Assembly (NCBI GenBank): GCA_947074345.1
Contig: CAMTPH010000002.1
Location: 1-64,000 of the forward strand
Reading direction: 5' to 3'
From: an uncultured Bacteroides sp.
GTDB taxonomy: Bacteria > Bacteroidota > Bacteroidia > Bacteroidales > Bacteroidaceae
DNA: 64,000 nucleotides
This document shows positions 52,672-60,933 of the stretch, one piece after another (position 1 is the stretch's first letter; each line of letters opens with the position of its first letter). Below the pieces are notes generated by a model. The model was not told the origin of the DNA. It made no database searches and saw only the letters and a program-made list of their open reading frames with translations. The position numbers were made by a program, and so were the translations under genes.

Positions 52672-54936
52672 ATGATGAAATTAAAAAACTTCAAACCGCA
52701 TTTAGTAGTAGCCATTGCTACAGGATTATTCCTTTTTAATAGTTGTACGGAAAACCTGAAAGACGATTTTGACTTAGACAAAGCCAAAGAAGTATTTGAT
52801 GAAACCTTCCCTATTAAAAACGTGGACCCAAATCATGATTGGAAAACTACTCAGAAAAAAACAATCAATGTTAGATCTTATGGTGATGTAGGAGAAACTT
52901 ATCGAATCACCGTATTCGACAGTAATCCTTTAGATACTAAAGCCAGTGCAAACATGCTTATACATGGATATGTAAGCAACAGTTTAGTGTTAAACACACC
53001 TTTCGACTGTCCTACCATTCAAAAGAGTGTCTTTGTAATGCGTACTGACTCGAAGAATCGAAGCATTGTGAAACATGTACTTGTTGACGATAACATTACC
53101 AATGTAACTTTTGGTGCTCCACAAGTAGCAAGTCGTGCAAATACAAGGACCGATGATGTAGTTATAGAAACTCAAGAAGCGCCTTTCAGTCTAGATGAGC
53201 TAAATACCGCTATGGCCAATGCCATTGAACTGACTGAAGGCGTGATACTCGAACCAAGTAGCGTGTACAAGATATCTGCCGGAACAACTTTCACCTCGTA
53301 TATACAAAGTTGGAAAGTGGGATCAAATAGAACTAAAATATTAGTTTACGGTAAATGGGAATATCCTACAAAGCAGAGTTCAGGCAATTCTGGTTACTTA
53401 GGAATTGAAGCTGGAGTAGACATCTGCATTATGCCTGGTGGCGAATTGGCAGTACCAACTGATAGCGAGATGAAATTCAATAACTCATCACGTTTAGTTA
53501 ACTATCCTAATGGTAAGATAAGCGGTGATTGCATATACTTAGCAAACGGTTCTAGCAATATAATGAACTATAATGTAGGAGATATCACGCTTAAACAATT
53601 GCATATAGATACTAATGGTTATCTATACAATTGTAGTACGATGAATGTAGAGTATCTAAATTTCCAGAACAATGCCATTTTAACCAATCAAGGCAAATTG
53701 ATAATAGATCATTCGAGCGAACATTGTGTGGTGCGCAACAACTGTTACTTTATAGCCGATGTATTTAGCGGACATTTAGTGTTAGGCAAAAATAGTGCTG
53801 CCGAGTTCAATAAATACAATCAACGTTTATCTGGTGGCGATTGGGGCAGAACATTGACCATGAGTAGCAACTCAATGCTGACTGTAAAAGAGGATGCTAT
53901 GTGGTCGGGAGCTACATTTACCGGCCCATCAAACGGATATGCTTTAATAAAAACAGGAAAAGTATTGGGCGCAAATAGCTTTAGCCATTCGGGCAATATC
54001 TATTATGAAGTAGAAGAGTTCGGTTTCGACCTCAACGATCCTTATAATGATGCAAGATACATTGCAGGTATCGAGTTCAGTAAATGGGGAGAAGCTCCAT
54101 TGGCTATTCCAGCAGGTGACTGTACAGGAGAAGGTAATACACCTGGTGACGGAGGAGATGAAATTGAATATAAGCCAATGACTTATACCTATGCATTCGA
54201 AGATAACTACCCCAATATGGGCGACTATGATATGAATGACTTAGTTATCGATGTTGCTATTGATTATGAATTAAATCCGACTACCAATAAGCCAAAGAGA
54301 ACATTATTGAATGTAACAATCAAAGCAGTTGGTGCAACAAAACAGTTGGGAGCTGGTCTCAGAATTATTCGAAAAAACCTAAATCATCCTTATGCTGAAT
54401 ATGGAATAATGTCTTTAAATGGTTTAACCATAAACGATTTGTTCATTGCTCCTTCTTACTTTAATTCGTTTGAAAGCATGAGCACATATCCAACATTTGG
54501 ATTATTCGGCAATGCCCATTATCTATTGGGACAAGATACAAGTAAAATGCTGAATACCGGTTTGGTAAAAGTAGATGATAAAGAAGTTACGAAACTCACA
54601 GTCTATATATGGCACGAAAATCGAGATGATGTAGAACTATTTACGAAAGACGATCTAGATGTTTTCATTGGATACAAAGGTACAGGTACGAAGAGAACAG
54701 AAGTTCATCTATATGAATTTAGCCAATATGGTTCTACGCCAAATGGAGAAACACATGATAACATAGCTGCCGCAGCAGGCAACAAAACTTGGGCACTATG
54801 TATACCAAACTTCAGATACCCTAGAGAGTATGTAAGCATCAAAGATGCATATCCTATGTTCGAAGGTTGGGCGCAAGACCGCAATACCAATCAAGATTGG
54901 TACCTACATCCTATCGAAAGTAAGGTGTATAATTAG
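52672..54936 (+). CDS. LruC domain-containing lipoprotein
   Basis: 754 residues. The signal peptide ends LFLFNSCTENLKDDF (lipobox). An N-terminal domain with DPNHDWKTTQ is followed by a strand-rich middle (about 180-470) with beta-helix-like repeats (MNVEYLNFQNNAILTNQGKLIID). The C-terminal region starts YAFEDNYPNMGDYDMNDLVIDVAIDY, the acidic, probably calcium-binding signature of LruC/DUF4842 domains. It ends with an IESKVYN tail. Such proteins are surface lipoproteins of Bacteroidetes without a defined biochemical role; adhesion or matrix binding is a guess. Either of the two tandem Met codons may be the start. Confidence 0.8.
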   Translation: MMKLKNFKPHLVVAIATGLFLFNSCTENLKDDFDLDKAKEVFDETFPIKNVDPNHDWKTTQKKTINVRSYGDVGETYRITVFDSNPLDTKASANMLIHGYVSNSLVLNTPFDCPTIQKSVFVMRTDSKNRSIVKHVLVDDNITNVTFGAPQVASRANTRTDDVVIETQEAPFSLDELNTAMANAIELTEGVILEPSSVYKISAGTTFTSYIQSWKVGSNRTKILVYGKWEYPTKQSSGNSGYLGIEAGVDICIMPGGELAVPTDSEMKFNNSSRLVNYPNGKISGDCIYLANGSSNIMNYNVGDITLKQLHIDTNGYLYNCSTMNVEYLNFQNNAILTNQGKLIIDHSSEHCVVRNNCYFIADVFSGHLVLGKNSAAEFNKYNQRLSGGDWGRTLTMSSNSMLTVKEDAMWSGATFTGPSNGYALIKTGKVLGANSFSHSGNIYYEVEEFGFDLNDPYNDARYIAGIEFSKWGEAPLAIPAGDCTGEGNTPGDGGDEIEYKPMTYTYAFEDNYPNMGDYDMNDLVIDVAIDYELNPTTNKPKRTLLNVTIKAVGATKQLGAGLRIIRKNLNHPYAEYGIMSLNGLTINDLFIAPSYFNSFESMSTYPTFGLFGNAHYLLGQDTSKMLNTGLVKVDDKEVTKLTVYIWHENRDDVELFTKDDLDVFIGYKGTGTKRTEVHLYEFSQYGSTPNGETHDNIAAAAGNKTWALCIPNFRYPREYVSIKDAYPMFEGWAQDRNTNQDWYLHPIESKVYN

Positions 54937-55014
54937 ATAAATAAGATAAAGCAATTAGATTAAATACGTAGATTATCATAAGCAATCTAATAGACATATA
55001 CACTTAACCAACAA

Positions 55015-55097
55015 AACACCCGGATGTTTTACACAACAACATCCGGGTGTTTTACATAACAACATCCCCATGTTTTAATAGACAACATGGGGATGTT
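55015..55097. repeat. Four-unit tandem palindromic array, 23-bp period (array B)
   Basis: Four 14-bp units begin at 55015, 55038, 55061 and 55084, exactly 23 bp apart: AACACCCGGATGTT, AACATCCGGGTGTT, AACATCCCCATGTT, AACATGGGGATGTT. Linkers of 9 bp are TTACACAAC, TTACATAAC and TTAATAGAC. Unit 2 is the reverse complement of unit 1, and unit 4 the reverse complement of unit 3, so the array can also fold as two 14-bp hairpins. It lies between the convergent LruC and metY genes. Same family as array A. Confidence 0.9.
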
Positions 55098-55212
55098 TTA
55101 CTGATTAACTTACTTACAACAATCAAATAACTAACTATTTCGACAACACTATTGCACTATCAATGAGCAATATAGATAGAACAATAGCATACCAAAACAT
55201 TGCTATCCTGAA

Positions 55213-56499
55213 TTATACTTTATCTAATGCCTGGGTCAAGTCTTCCAAAATATCATCGATATGCTCTGTACCGATAGATAAACGCACAGTACCCGGATAG
55301 ATTTCTTGCTCTTCTAGCTCCGTTGTATTCAACTGCGAGTGGGTTGTAGTGGCAGGATGAATCACCAGCGATTTAACATCGGCTACATTGGCCAAAAGCG
55401 AGAATATCTCTAAGCTATCAATAAAACGATGTGCCTCTTCTTGTCCACCATCTATCTCTATAGTGAAGATAGAGCCGGCACCATTGGGGAAATATTTATT
55501 GTAACGTACATTATCTGGATGAGAAGACAACGAAGGGTGATTTACCTTTTTCACTTTCGGATGCTTTTCTAAAAACGCTACCACTTTCAAGGCATTCTCT
55601 ACATGGCGTTCAACACGTAGCGACAAAGTTTCTAGACCTTGCAACAAGATGAAAGCATTGAAAGGACTGATAGCAGCACCTGTATCGCGCAATATAACGG
55701 CACGGATACGTGTAACAAAAGCGGCTGGTCCGGCAGCATCAACGAAACGAGCGCCATGGTAACTTGGATCTGGCTCTGACAATTGAGGGAATTTACCCGA
55801 AGCTACCCAATCGAATTTACCAGAGTCAACAATCACACCACCAAGCGATGTGCCATGTCCGCCAATAAACTTAGTAGCCGAGTGTACTACGATATCAGCG
55901 CCATGCTCAATAGGGCGAATCAAATAAGGAGTACCAAACGTATTGTCGATAATCAAAGGTATATTGTGGCTATGAGCAATCTCGGCTACTGCCGCGATGT
56001 CGATAATATTTGAGTGAGGATTGCCAAGTGTTTCAATAAACACAGCCTTTGTGTTGGGTTGTATAGCATTCTCGAAATTCTCTAAGTTAGTAGGATCAAC
56101 AAACGTAGTTGTTACCCCACGAGTAGGGAATGTATGAGCCAACAGGTTGTAAGAGCCGCCATAGATAGTCTTTGCAGAAACAATATGATCTCCGGCACGG
56201 GTAATGTTTTCGAAAGCATATGTTACAGCCGCTGCTCCAGATGCAACTGCCAATGCAGCTACTCCACCTTCGAGAGCAGCCACACGTTTCTCGAATACAC
56301 TTTGAGTTTCGTTAGTCAAACGACCATAGATATTGCCTGAATCGCGCAAAGCAAAACGATCGGCTGCATGAGCAGAGTTGTTAAATACGTAAGATGTAGT
56401 TTGATAGATAGGCACTGCACGTGCACCTGTCACTGCATCAGGTTGTTCTTGTCCCACATGTAATTGTAGAGTCTCAAAACGTAAATTCTTTGTTGCCAT
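55213..56499 (-). CDS. metY: O-acetylhomoserine sulfhydrylase (Cys/Met metabolism PLP enzyme)
   Basis: 428 residues. A cytosolic PLP enzyme making homocysteine from O-acetylhomoserine and sulfide in methionine synthesis. The start [31 protein letters not shown] is specific to this subfamily. The PLP lysine lies in [13 protein letters not shown] near residue 208, with [10 protein letters not shown] and [14 protein letters not shown]-type C-terminal motifs. Cystathionine gamma-synthase is the main alternative but is usually about 40 residues shorter. It is divergent from an Lrp-type regulator. No SAM riboswitch was recognised in the 177-bp gap. Confidence 0.92.
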   Translation of the reverse strand: MATKNLRFETLQLHVGQEQPDAVTGARAVPIYQTTSYVFNNSAHAADRFALRDSGNIYGRLTNETQSVFEKRVAALEGGVAALAVASGAAAVTYAFENITRAGDHIVSAKTIYGGSYNLLAHTFPTRGVTTTFVDPTNLENFENAIQPNTKAVFIETLGNPHSNIIDIAAVAEIAHSHNIPLIIDNTFGTPYLIRPIEHGADIVVHSATKFIGGHGTSLGGVIVDSGKFDWVASGKFPQLSEPDPSYHGARFVDAAGPAAFVTRIRAVILRDTGAAISPFNAFILLQGLETLSLRVERHVENALKVVAFLEKHPKVKKVNHPSLSSHPDNVRYNKYFPNGAGSIFTIEIDGGQEEAHRFIDSLEIFSLLANVADVKSLVIHPATTTHSQLNTTELEEQEIYPGTVRLSIGTEHIDDILEDLTQALDKV

Positions 56500-56544
56500 A
56501 ACTGTATATCTTTTATGTTATTATTTTATCTATTATTTTCTTGC

Positions 56545-56552
56545 AAAGTTAT
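56545..56552 (-). promoter_or_regulatory. -7 element of metY
   Basis: The minus strand reads TAACTTTG (TAnnTTTG), 45 bp before the metY ATG. A TTTG lies 16 nt upstream, closer than the consensus spacing. Confidence 0.55.
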
Positions 56553-56602
56553 AGTATACAGATATATCAAACAATATATTCGATAAATAAGGAAAATAAC
56601 AC

Positions 56603-56610
56603 TATATTTG
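56603..56610 (+). promoter_or_regulatory. -7 element of the Lrp-type regulator gene
   Basis: TATATTTG (TAnnTTTG), 66 bp before the ATG. No good -33 box. Confidence 0.5.
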
Positions 56611-56676
56611 TGTACAATATCAGAAAAATAAATCTATTAAGACTCTAAAAAGAGCCTTTTAAAAGAATTTCATTCT

Positions 56677-57150
56677 ATGGCAGCTTCAGCAGACAAATTA
56701 GACAAAGTAGATTTGCAAATATTGCGCACGTTGCAAGACAATGCACGTCTCACAACCAAAGAACTTGCTTCGCGAGTTAGTCTATCATCAACACCCGTTT
56801 TCGAACGCCTCAAACGCTTAGAAAACAATGGTTACATCAAGAAATATATTGCAGTACTCGATGCCGAAAAGCTAAATCAAGGCTTTGTAGTATTTTGCAA
56901 TGTAAAGCTCACAAGGCTAAACAGAGACATTGCCGCCGATTTCGTGAAGATTATCCAAGACATTCCCCAAGTTACCGAGTGCTATAATATATCGGGCAAT
57001 TTTGATTATCTGCTCAAGATACACGCACCCAACATGAAGTATTATCAAGAGTTCATATTGAATGTGCTTGGCACAATTGATAGCCTCGGCTCGATAGAGA
57101 GTACCTTCGTTATGGACGAAGTAAAACACGCCTATGGCATACATATATAA
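56677..57150 (+). CDS. Lrp/AsnC family transcriptional regulator
   Basis: 157 residues. The N-terminal winged HTH (LDKVDLQILRTLQDNARLTTKELASRVSLSSTPVFERLKRLENNGYI) is textbook Lrp/AsnC, followed by the RAM ligand-binding domain (VTECYNISGNFDYLLKIHAPNMKYYQEFI). It is divergent from metY, so an amino-acid-responsive control of sulfur amino-acid synthesis, plus autoregulation, is a reasonable inference. It could equally be a global Lrp. Confidence 0.92.
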   Translation: MAASADKLDKVDLQILRTLQDNARLTTKELASRVSLSSTPVFERLKRLENNGYIKKYIAVLDAEKLNQGFVVFCNVKLTRLNRDIAADFVKIIQDIPQVTECYNISGNFDYLLKIHAPNMKYYQEFILNVLGTIDSLGSIESTFVMDEVKHAYGIHI

Positions 57151-57231
57151 AAGATAATTAAAAGTAGAGTCAACTCCGTTTATATTATCAAATAAGTAGA
57201 GTAAAGGTAGATAATGAGGCCGTCTTTTTAG

Positions 57232-57239
57232 TACTTTTG
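57232..57239 (+). promoter_or_regulatory. -7 element of the HAD phosphatase gene
   Basis: TACTTTTG (TAnnTTTG), 24 bp before the ATG at 57264. It overlaps the TTG start offered by the ORF track, which argues against that start. Confidence 0.55.
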
Positions 57240-57263
57240 CAGCAAGTAAAAAGATATGTATAT

Positions 57264-58049
57264 ATGACGAAAGCACTTTTTTTTGATATTGACGGAACTC
57301 TTGTTAGTTTCGGCACTCACTCTATTCCCGAATCAACTATCGAAGCCTTGAAAGCGGCTAAGAACAATGGACATAAGATATTTATATCAACCGGTCGCCC
57401 TAAAGCTATCATCAATAATCTAAGCCAGATACAATCACTCGGCATTATCGATGGTTATATTACGATGAACGGTGCCTATTGTTTTGTTGGCGATAAGGTA
57501 ATTTATAAGAGTGCTATACCACATAATGAAGTGATGGAGTTAGGACATTTTTGCGAAAAGCATAACTATGCCTGCATCTTTGTTGCCGAACATACTATTT
57601 CTGTTTGTCAACCAAACCATTTGGTAAAAGAGATTTTCTATGACTACCTACATGTTGACGAAATCCCTACTAAGACATTGGCAGATGCTACCAACTCTGA
57701 TATATTTCAGATTACTCCTTTCATTACAGCTGAACAAGAAACAGAGATTCATCACGCCATTCCTAACTGTGAGATAGGTAGATGGTTTCCTGCATTTGCC
57801 GATATTACAGCTATTGGCAATACCAAACAAAAAGGTATCGACGAAATCATTAACTACTTCGGTATTAAATTAGAAGATACAATGTCTTTTGGCGATGGAG
57901 GCAATGATATCAGTATGCTTCGCCATGCAGCTATTGGTGTTGCTATGGGCAACGCTAATGATGATGTAAAAGCAGTAGCCGACTATATCACCACTTCGGT
58001 AGACGAAGATGGAATTAAAAACGCATTAACTCATTTCGGAATCATTTAA
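57264..58049 (+). CDS. Cof-type HAD-IIB family phosphatase
   Basis: 261 residues. A cytosolic haloacid-dehalogenase-type sugar-phosphate or nucleotide phosphatase. Motif I is FFDIDGTLVSF (nucleophile Asp), motif II FISTGRP, motif III TKQKGIDEII (Lys) and motif IV SFGDGGNDISML. A C2-type cap lies between motifs II and III. The start at 57264 (MTKALFFDIDG) places motif I at the usual distance from the N-terminus. The helicase gene starts 14 bp downstream, so the two are probably co-transcribed. Substrate unknown. Confidence 0.9.
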   Translation: MTKALFFDIDGTLVSFGTHSIPESTIEALKAAKNNGHKIFISTGRPKAIINNLSQIQSLGIIDGYITMNGAYCFVGDKVIYKSAIPHNEVMELGHFCEKHNYACIFVAEHTISVCQPNHLVKEIFYDYLHVDEIPTKTLADATNSDIFQITPFITAEQETEIHHAIPNCEIGRWFPAFADITAIGNTKQKGIDEIINYFGIKLEDTMSFGDGGNDISMLRHAAIGVAMGNANDDVKAVADYITTSVDEDGIKNALTHFGII

Positions 58050-58063
58050 AAAGGAACAACACA

Positions 58064-60067
58064 TTGAGCAAGCACACCATTGATACCAATAATAAAGAGT
58101 TTCAAGACGCATTGAATCTTATACAGTATACTCGCCAGTCAGTTTTCCTGACCGGCAAGGCTGGTACGGGTAAGTCAACCTTCTTGCGTTACGTGTGTGC
58201 CAATACCAAAAAGAAACATGTGGTATTAGCTCCTACCGGTATTGCTGCTATCAACGCAGGCGGTAGTACGATGCATAGTTTCTTTAAACTTCCTTTTTAT
58301 CCGTTATTGCCCGATGATCCTAACTTTAGCTTGCAAAAGAATAGGATTCATGAGTTTTTTAAATATTCTAAGGCGCACCGCAAGCTCATAGAACAAGTAG
58401 AACTTGTTATCATTGATGAGATATCGATGGTGCGTGCCGATATTATTGATGCGGTAGATAGAATACTACGTGTCTACTCTCGCAATCTACGCGAACCATT
58501 TGGCGGGAAGCAAATTCTATTGGTGGGCGATGTATTTCAATTGGAACCGGTTGTTAAGAGCGATGAACGCGAAATACTAAACCGCTTCTACCCTACTCCC
58601 TATTTCTTTGACGCACGTGTATTCAAAGAAATTGATTTGGTGTCGATAGAACTTCAAAAAGTGTATCGTCAAACCGATTCTGTTTTTATTAATGTGTTAG
58701 ACCACATCAGAAACAATACAGCCAATGCTGCCGACTTACAGTTGCTAAACACACGCTATGGCTGCCAAGTTGAAGAGGTAGAAAAGGATATGCATATCAC
58801 TCTTGCTACACGTAGAGATAATGTTGATTTCATTAATGATAAGAAGTTGGCCGATTTGCCGGGCGAACCAATCGTATTTAAAGGTACAATAGATGGCGAT
58901 TTCCCCGAAAACAGTTTGCCTACCTCCAAAGAATTGGTATTGAAAGTAGGCGCACAGATTATCTTTATCAAGAACGATTATGAAAAGCGATGGGTAAATG
59001 GAACCATTGGTACTATATCGGGCATAGATGAGGAGGGAACTATCTATGTGATAACCGACGATGGCAAAGAGTGTGATGTAAAACTTGACTCATGGCGCAA
59101 CATTCGCTATAAATATAATGAGGAGAAAAAGGAGATTGAAGAGGAAGTGCTAGGCACTTTTACTCAATATCCTATCCGATTGGCATGGGCTATCACTATA
59201 CACAAAAGCCAAGGACTGACTTTCAGTAAAGTGGTTATTGACTTTGGTGGTGGTGTATTTGCCGGTGGACAAGCATATGTGGCTTTAAGCCGTTGTACTT
59301 CATTGGATGGTATCCAGCTTAAAACACCTATCAATCGTTCTGACATCTTTGTTCGTCAAGAGATTGTTAACTTCTCTACGCGCTTTAACAATCGCCAAGC
59401 CATAGACAAAGCATTGAAGCAAGCACAAGCCGATGTGCAATATGTAGCTGCTGTTCGCGCATTCGATAAAGGCGATATGGAAGAGTGCTTAGAACAATTC
59501 TTCTTAGCTATCCACTCTCGCTATGATATCGAGAAACCAGTACCAAGACGCTTTATTCGCCGTAAACTACAGGTAGTAAATAAGCTGAAAGAAGAGAACA
59601 ACCTGCTGAAACAACAAATGAAGGAACAGCAAGAGTTATTAAAGAATTATGCCTACGAATATCTGGCAATGGGTAATGAGTGTATTACTCACGCACACGA
59701 TAGAAAGGCGGCTCTTGCCAACTACAATAAAGCGCTTCAACTTTATCCTGAATATGTAGATGGTTGGGTGAGAAAAGGTGTAACGCTAACCGAACTCAAT
59801 GAATACATTGAAGCGGAGGAGTGTTTCAACAAAGCATTACAAATAGCACCCGCTAGTTTTAAGGCTTACTACAATCGTGGCAAACTTCGTTTGCTTTCTG
59901 ATAACACAGAAGGGGCTGTAGTTGATTTGGACAAAGCAACTTCACTAAAACCAACTCATGCCACAGCGCACGAGCTATTTGGCAATGCTTTAGAGAAAGC
60001 AGGAAGCGAAGATTTAGCTCAACTCCAATGGCGGATAGCTAAAGAGCTACGCAAAAGGAAAAAGTAA
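58064..60067 (+). CDS. Pif1/RecD-like DNA helicase with C-terminal TPR repeats
   Basis: 667 residues. The helicase core has Walker A FLTGKAGTGKSTF (about 28-40), VLAPTGIAAINAGGSTMHSFF, Walker B LVIIDEISMVRADI and GDVFQLEPVV. The C-terminal UvrD-like segment is AITIHKSQGLTFSKVVIDFG ... YVALSRCTSLDGI. This resembles Pif1-type 5'-3' helicases. After a coiled segment (NKLKEENNLLKQQMKEQQELL, about 505-525) come about three TPR units (ALANYNKALQLYPEYVDGW, AEECFNKALQIAP, AVVDLDKATSLKP). The start is TTG, supported by AAGGAAC upstream and by no in-frame ATG before Walker A. Confidence 0.88.
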   Translation: MSKHTIDTNNKEFQDALNLIQYTRQSVFLTGKAGTGKSTFLRYVCANTKKKHVVLAPTGIAAINAGGSTMHSFFKLPFYPLLPDDPNFSLQKNRIHEFFKYSKAHRKLIEQVELVIIDEISMVRADIIDAVDRILRVYSRNLREPFGGKQILLVGDVFQLEPVVKSDEREILNRFYPTPYFFDARVFKEIDLVSIELQKVYRQTDSVFINVLDHIRNNTANAADLQLLNTRYGCQVEEVEKDMHITLATRRDNVDFINDKKLADLPGEPIVFKGTIDGDFPENSLPTSKELVLKVGAQIIFIKNDYEKRWVNGTIGTISGIDEEGTIYVITDDGKECDVKLDSWRNIRYKYNEEKKEIEEEVLGTFTQYPIRLAWAITIHKSQGLTFSKVVIDFGGGVFAGGQAYVALSRCTSLDGIQLKTPINRSDIFVRQEIVNFSTRFNNRQAIDKALKQAQADVQYVAAVRAFDKGDMEECLEQFFLAIHSRYDIEKPVPRRFIRRKLQVVNKLKEENNLLKQQMKEQQELLKNYAYEYLAMGNECITHAHDRKAALANYNKALQLYPEYVDGWVRKGVTLTELNEYIEAEECFNKALQIAPASFKAYYNRGKLRLLSDNTEGAVVDLDKATSLKPTHATAHELFGNALEKAGSEDLAQLQWRIAKELRKRKK

Positions 60068-60147
60068 TTCTTAAATCGATTTACCCACTAATTTCCTCCA
60101 AATTAACTTTTTATTGAGTATATAGACTCTTTCTCTGAACAATTTGT

Positions 60148-60155
60148 TAATTTTG
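60148..60155 (+). promoter_or_regulatory. Possible -7 element of the YrdC-family gene
   Basis: TAATTTTG (TAnnTTTG) in the 161-bp gap, 73 bp before the ATG. No -33 at proper spacing. Confidence 0.4.
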
Positions 60156-60228
60156 TTTCTTATTATAATATATTTATTTTCAATAATATAGTAACAATGA
60201 TAAGAAGCAAATCCTTAACAAACTGTAT

Positions 60229-60843
60229 ATGCTATTAAAATTATATGATAAGAATAATAATCCGCAAGACATACAAGAGGTTGTGGATATATTAAATGAT
60301 GGAGGATTGATAATCTATCCTACAGATACCATGTACGCAATAGGTTGTCATGGATTAAAAGAGAGAGCTATTGAGAAAATATGCCGTATAAAGAATATAG
60401 ATGCTCGCAAGAACAATCTTTCTATTATATGTTACGACCTTAGTAGTATCAGCGAGTATGCCAAAGTAGACAATACCGTTTTTAAATTAATGAAAAGAAA
60501 CCTTCCTGGTCCGTTTACATTTATCCTAAATGGAACAAACAGACTGCCTAAAATATTCAGAAATAGAAAAGAGGTAGGTATTCGTATGCCCGACAATAAC
60601 ATTATCCGCGAGATAGCGCATATGCTTGATGCACCTATAATGACTACCACCCTTCCTAACTACGAAGATGATGATCATGAATATACCACTAACCCCGAAC
60701 TGATTGAAGAGAAATATGGTTCGATGGTAGATTTAATAATCGATGGAGGAATTGGCGGAATAGAAGTATCGACAATTGTAGACTGCACTACAACGCCAAT
60801 TGAAATAACAAGACAAGGCAAAGGTATTCTTGAAGAAGGGTAA
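60229..60843 (+). CDS. L-threonylcarbamoyladenylate synthase family protein (Sua5/YciO/YrdC)
   Basis: 204 residues, a single YrdC domain: GGLIIYPTDTMYAIGCHGLKERAIEKICRIK, NLSIICYDLSSISEYA, LPGPFTFILNGT, VGIRMPDNNIIREI and the final IVDCTT with a basic QGKG end. TsaC/Sua5 make threonylcarbamoyl-AMP for the t6A37 tRNA modification. The length and KxR/SxN motif variants (KNIDARKNNLS) suit a YciO-like branch as much as TsaC, so the exact role is left open. Monocistronic. Confidence 0.85.
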   Translation: MLLKLYDKNNNPQDIQEVVDILNDGGLIIYPTDTMYAIGCHGLKERAIEKICRIKNIDARKNNLSIICYDLSSISEYAKVDNTVFKLMKRNLPGPFTFILNGTNRLPKIFRNRKEVGIRMPDNNIIREIAHMLDAPIMTTTLPNYEDDDHEYTTNPELIEEKYGSMVDLIIDGGIGGIEVSTIVDCTTTPIEITRQGKGILEEG

Positions 60844-60874
60844 TATCTCCATATATTAAAACATATATAAACAA

Positions 60875-60911
60875 AAAGTCCATTTACATGATATCACGTA
60901 AATGGACTTTT
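60875..60911. terminator. Bidirectional terminator
   Basis: AAAAGTCCATTTAC pairs with GTAAATGGACTTTT between convergent genes, with A and T runs forming U-tracts in both directions. Confidence 0.85.
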
Positions 60912-60933
60912 ATATTGTTTAGACTATTCGTCC

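Noticed and set aside
56500-56676. SAM riboswitch before metY
   Set aside because: The gap has overlapping divergent promoter boxes but no multi-stem aptamer-like structure.
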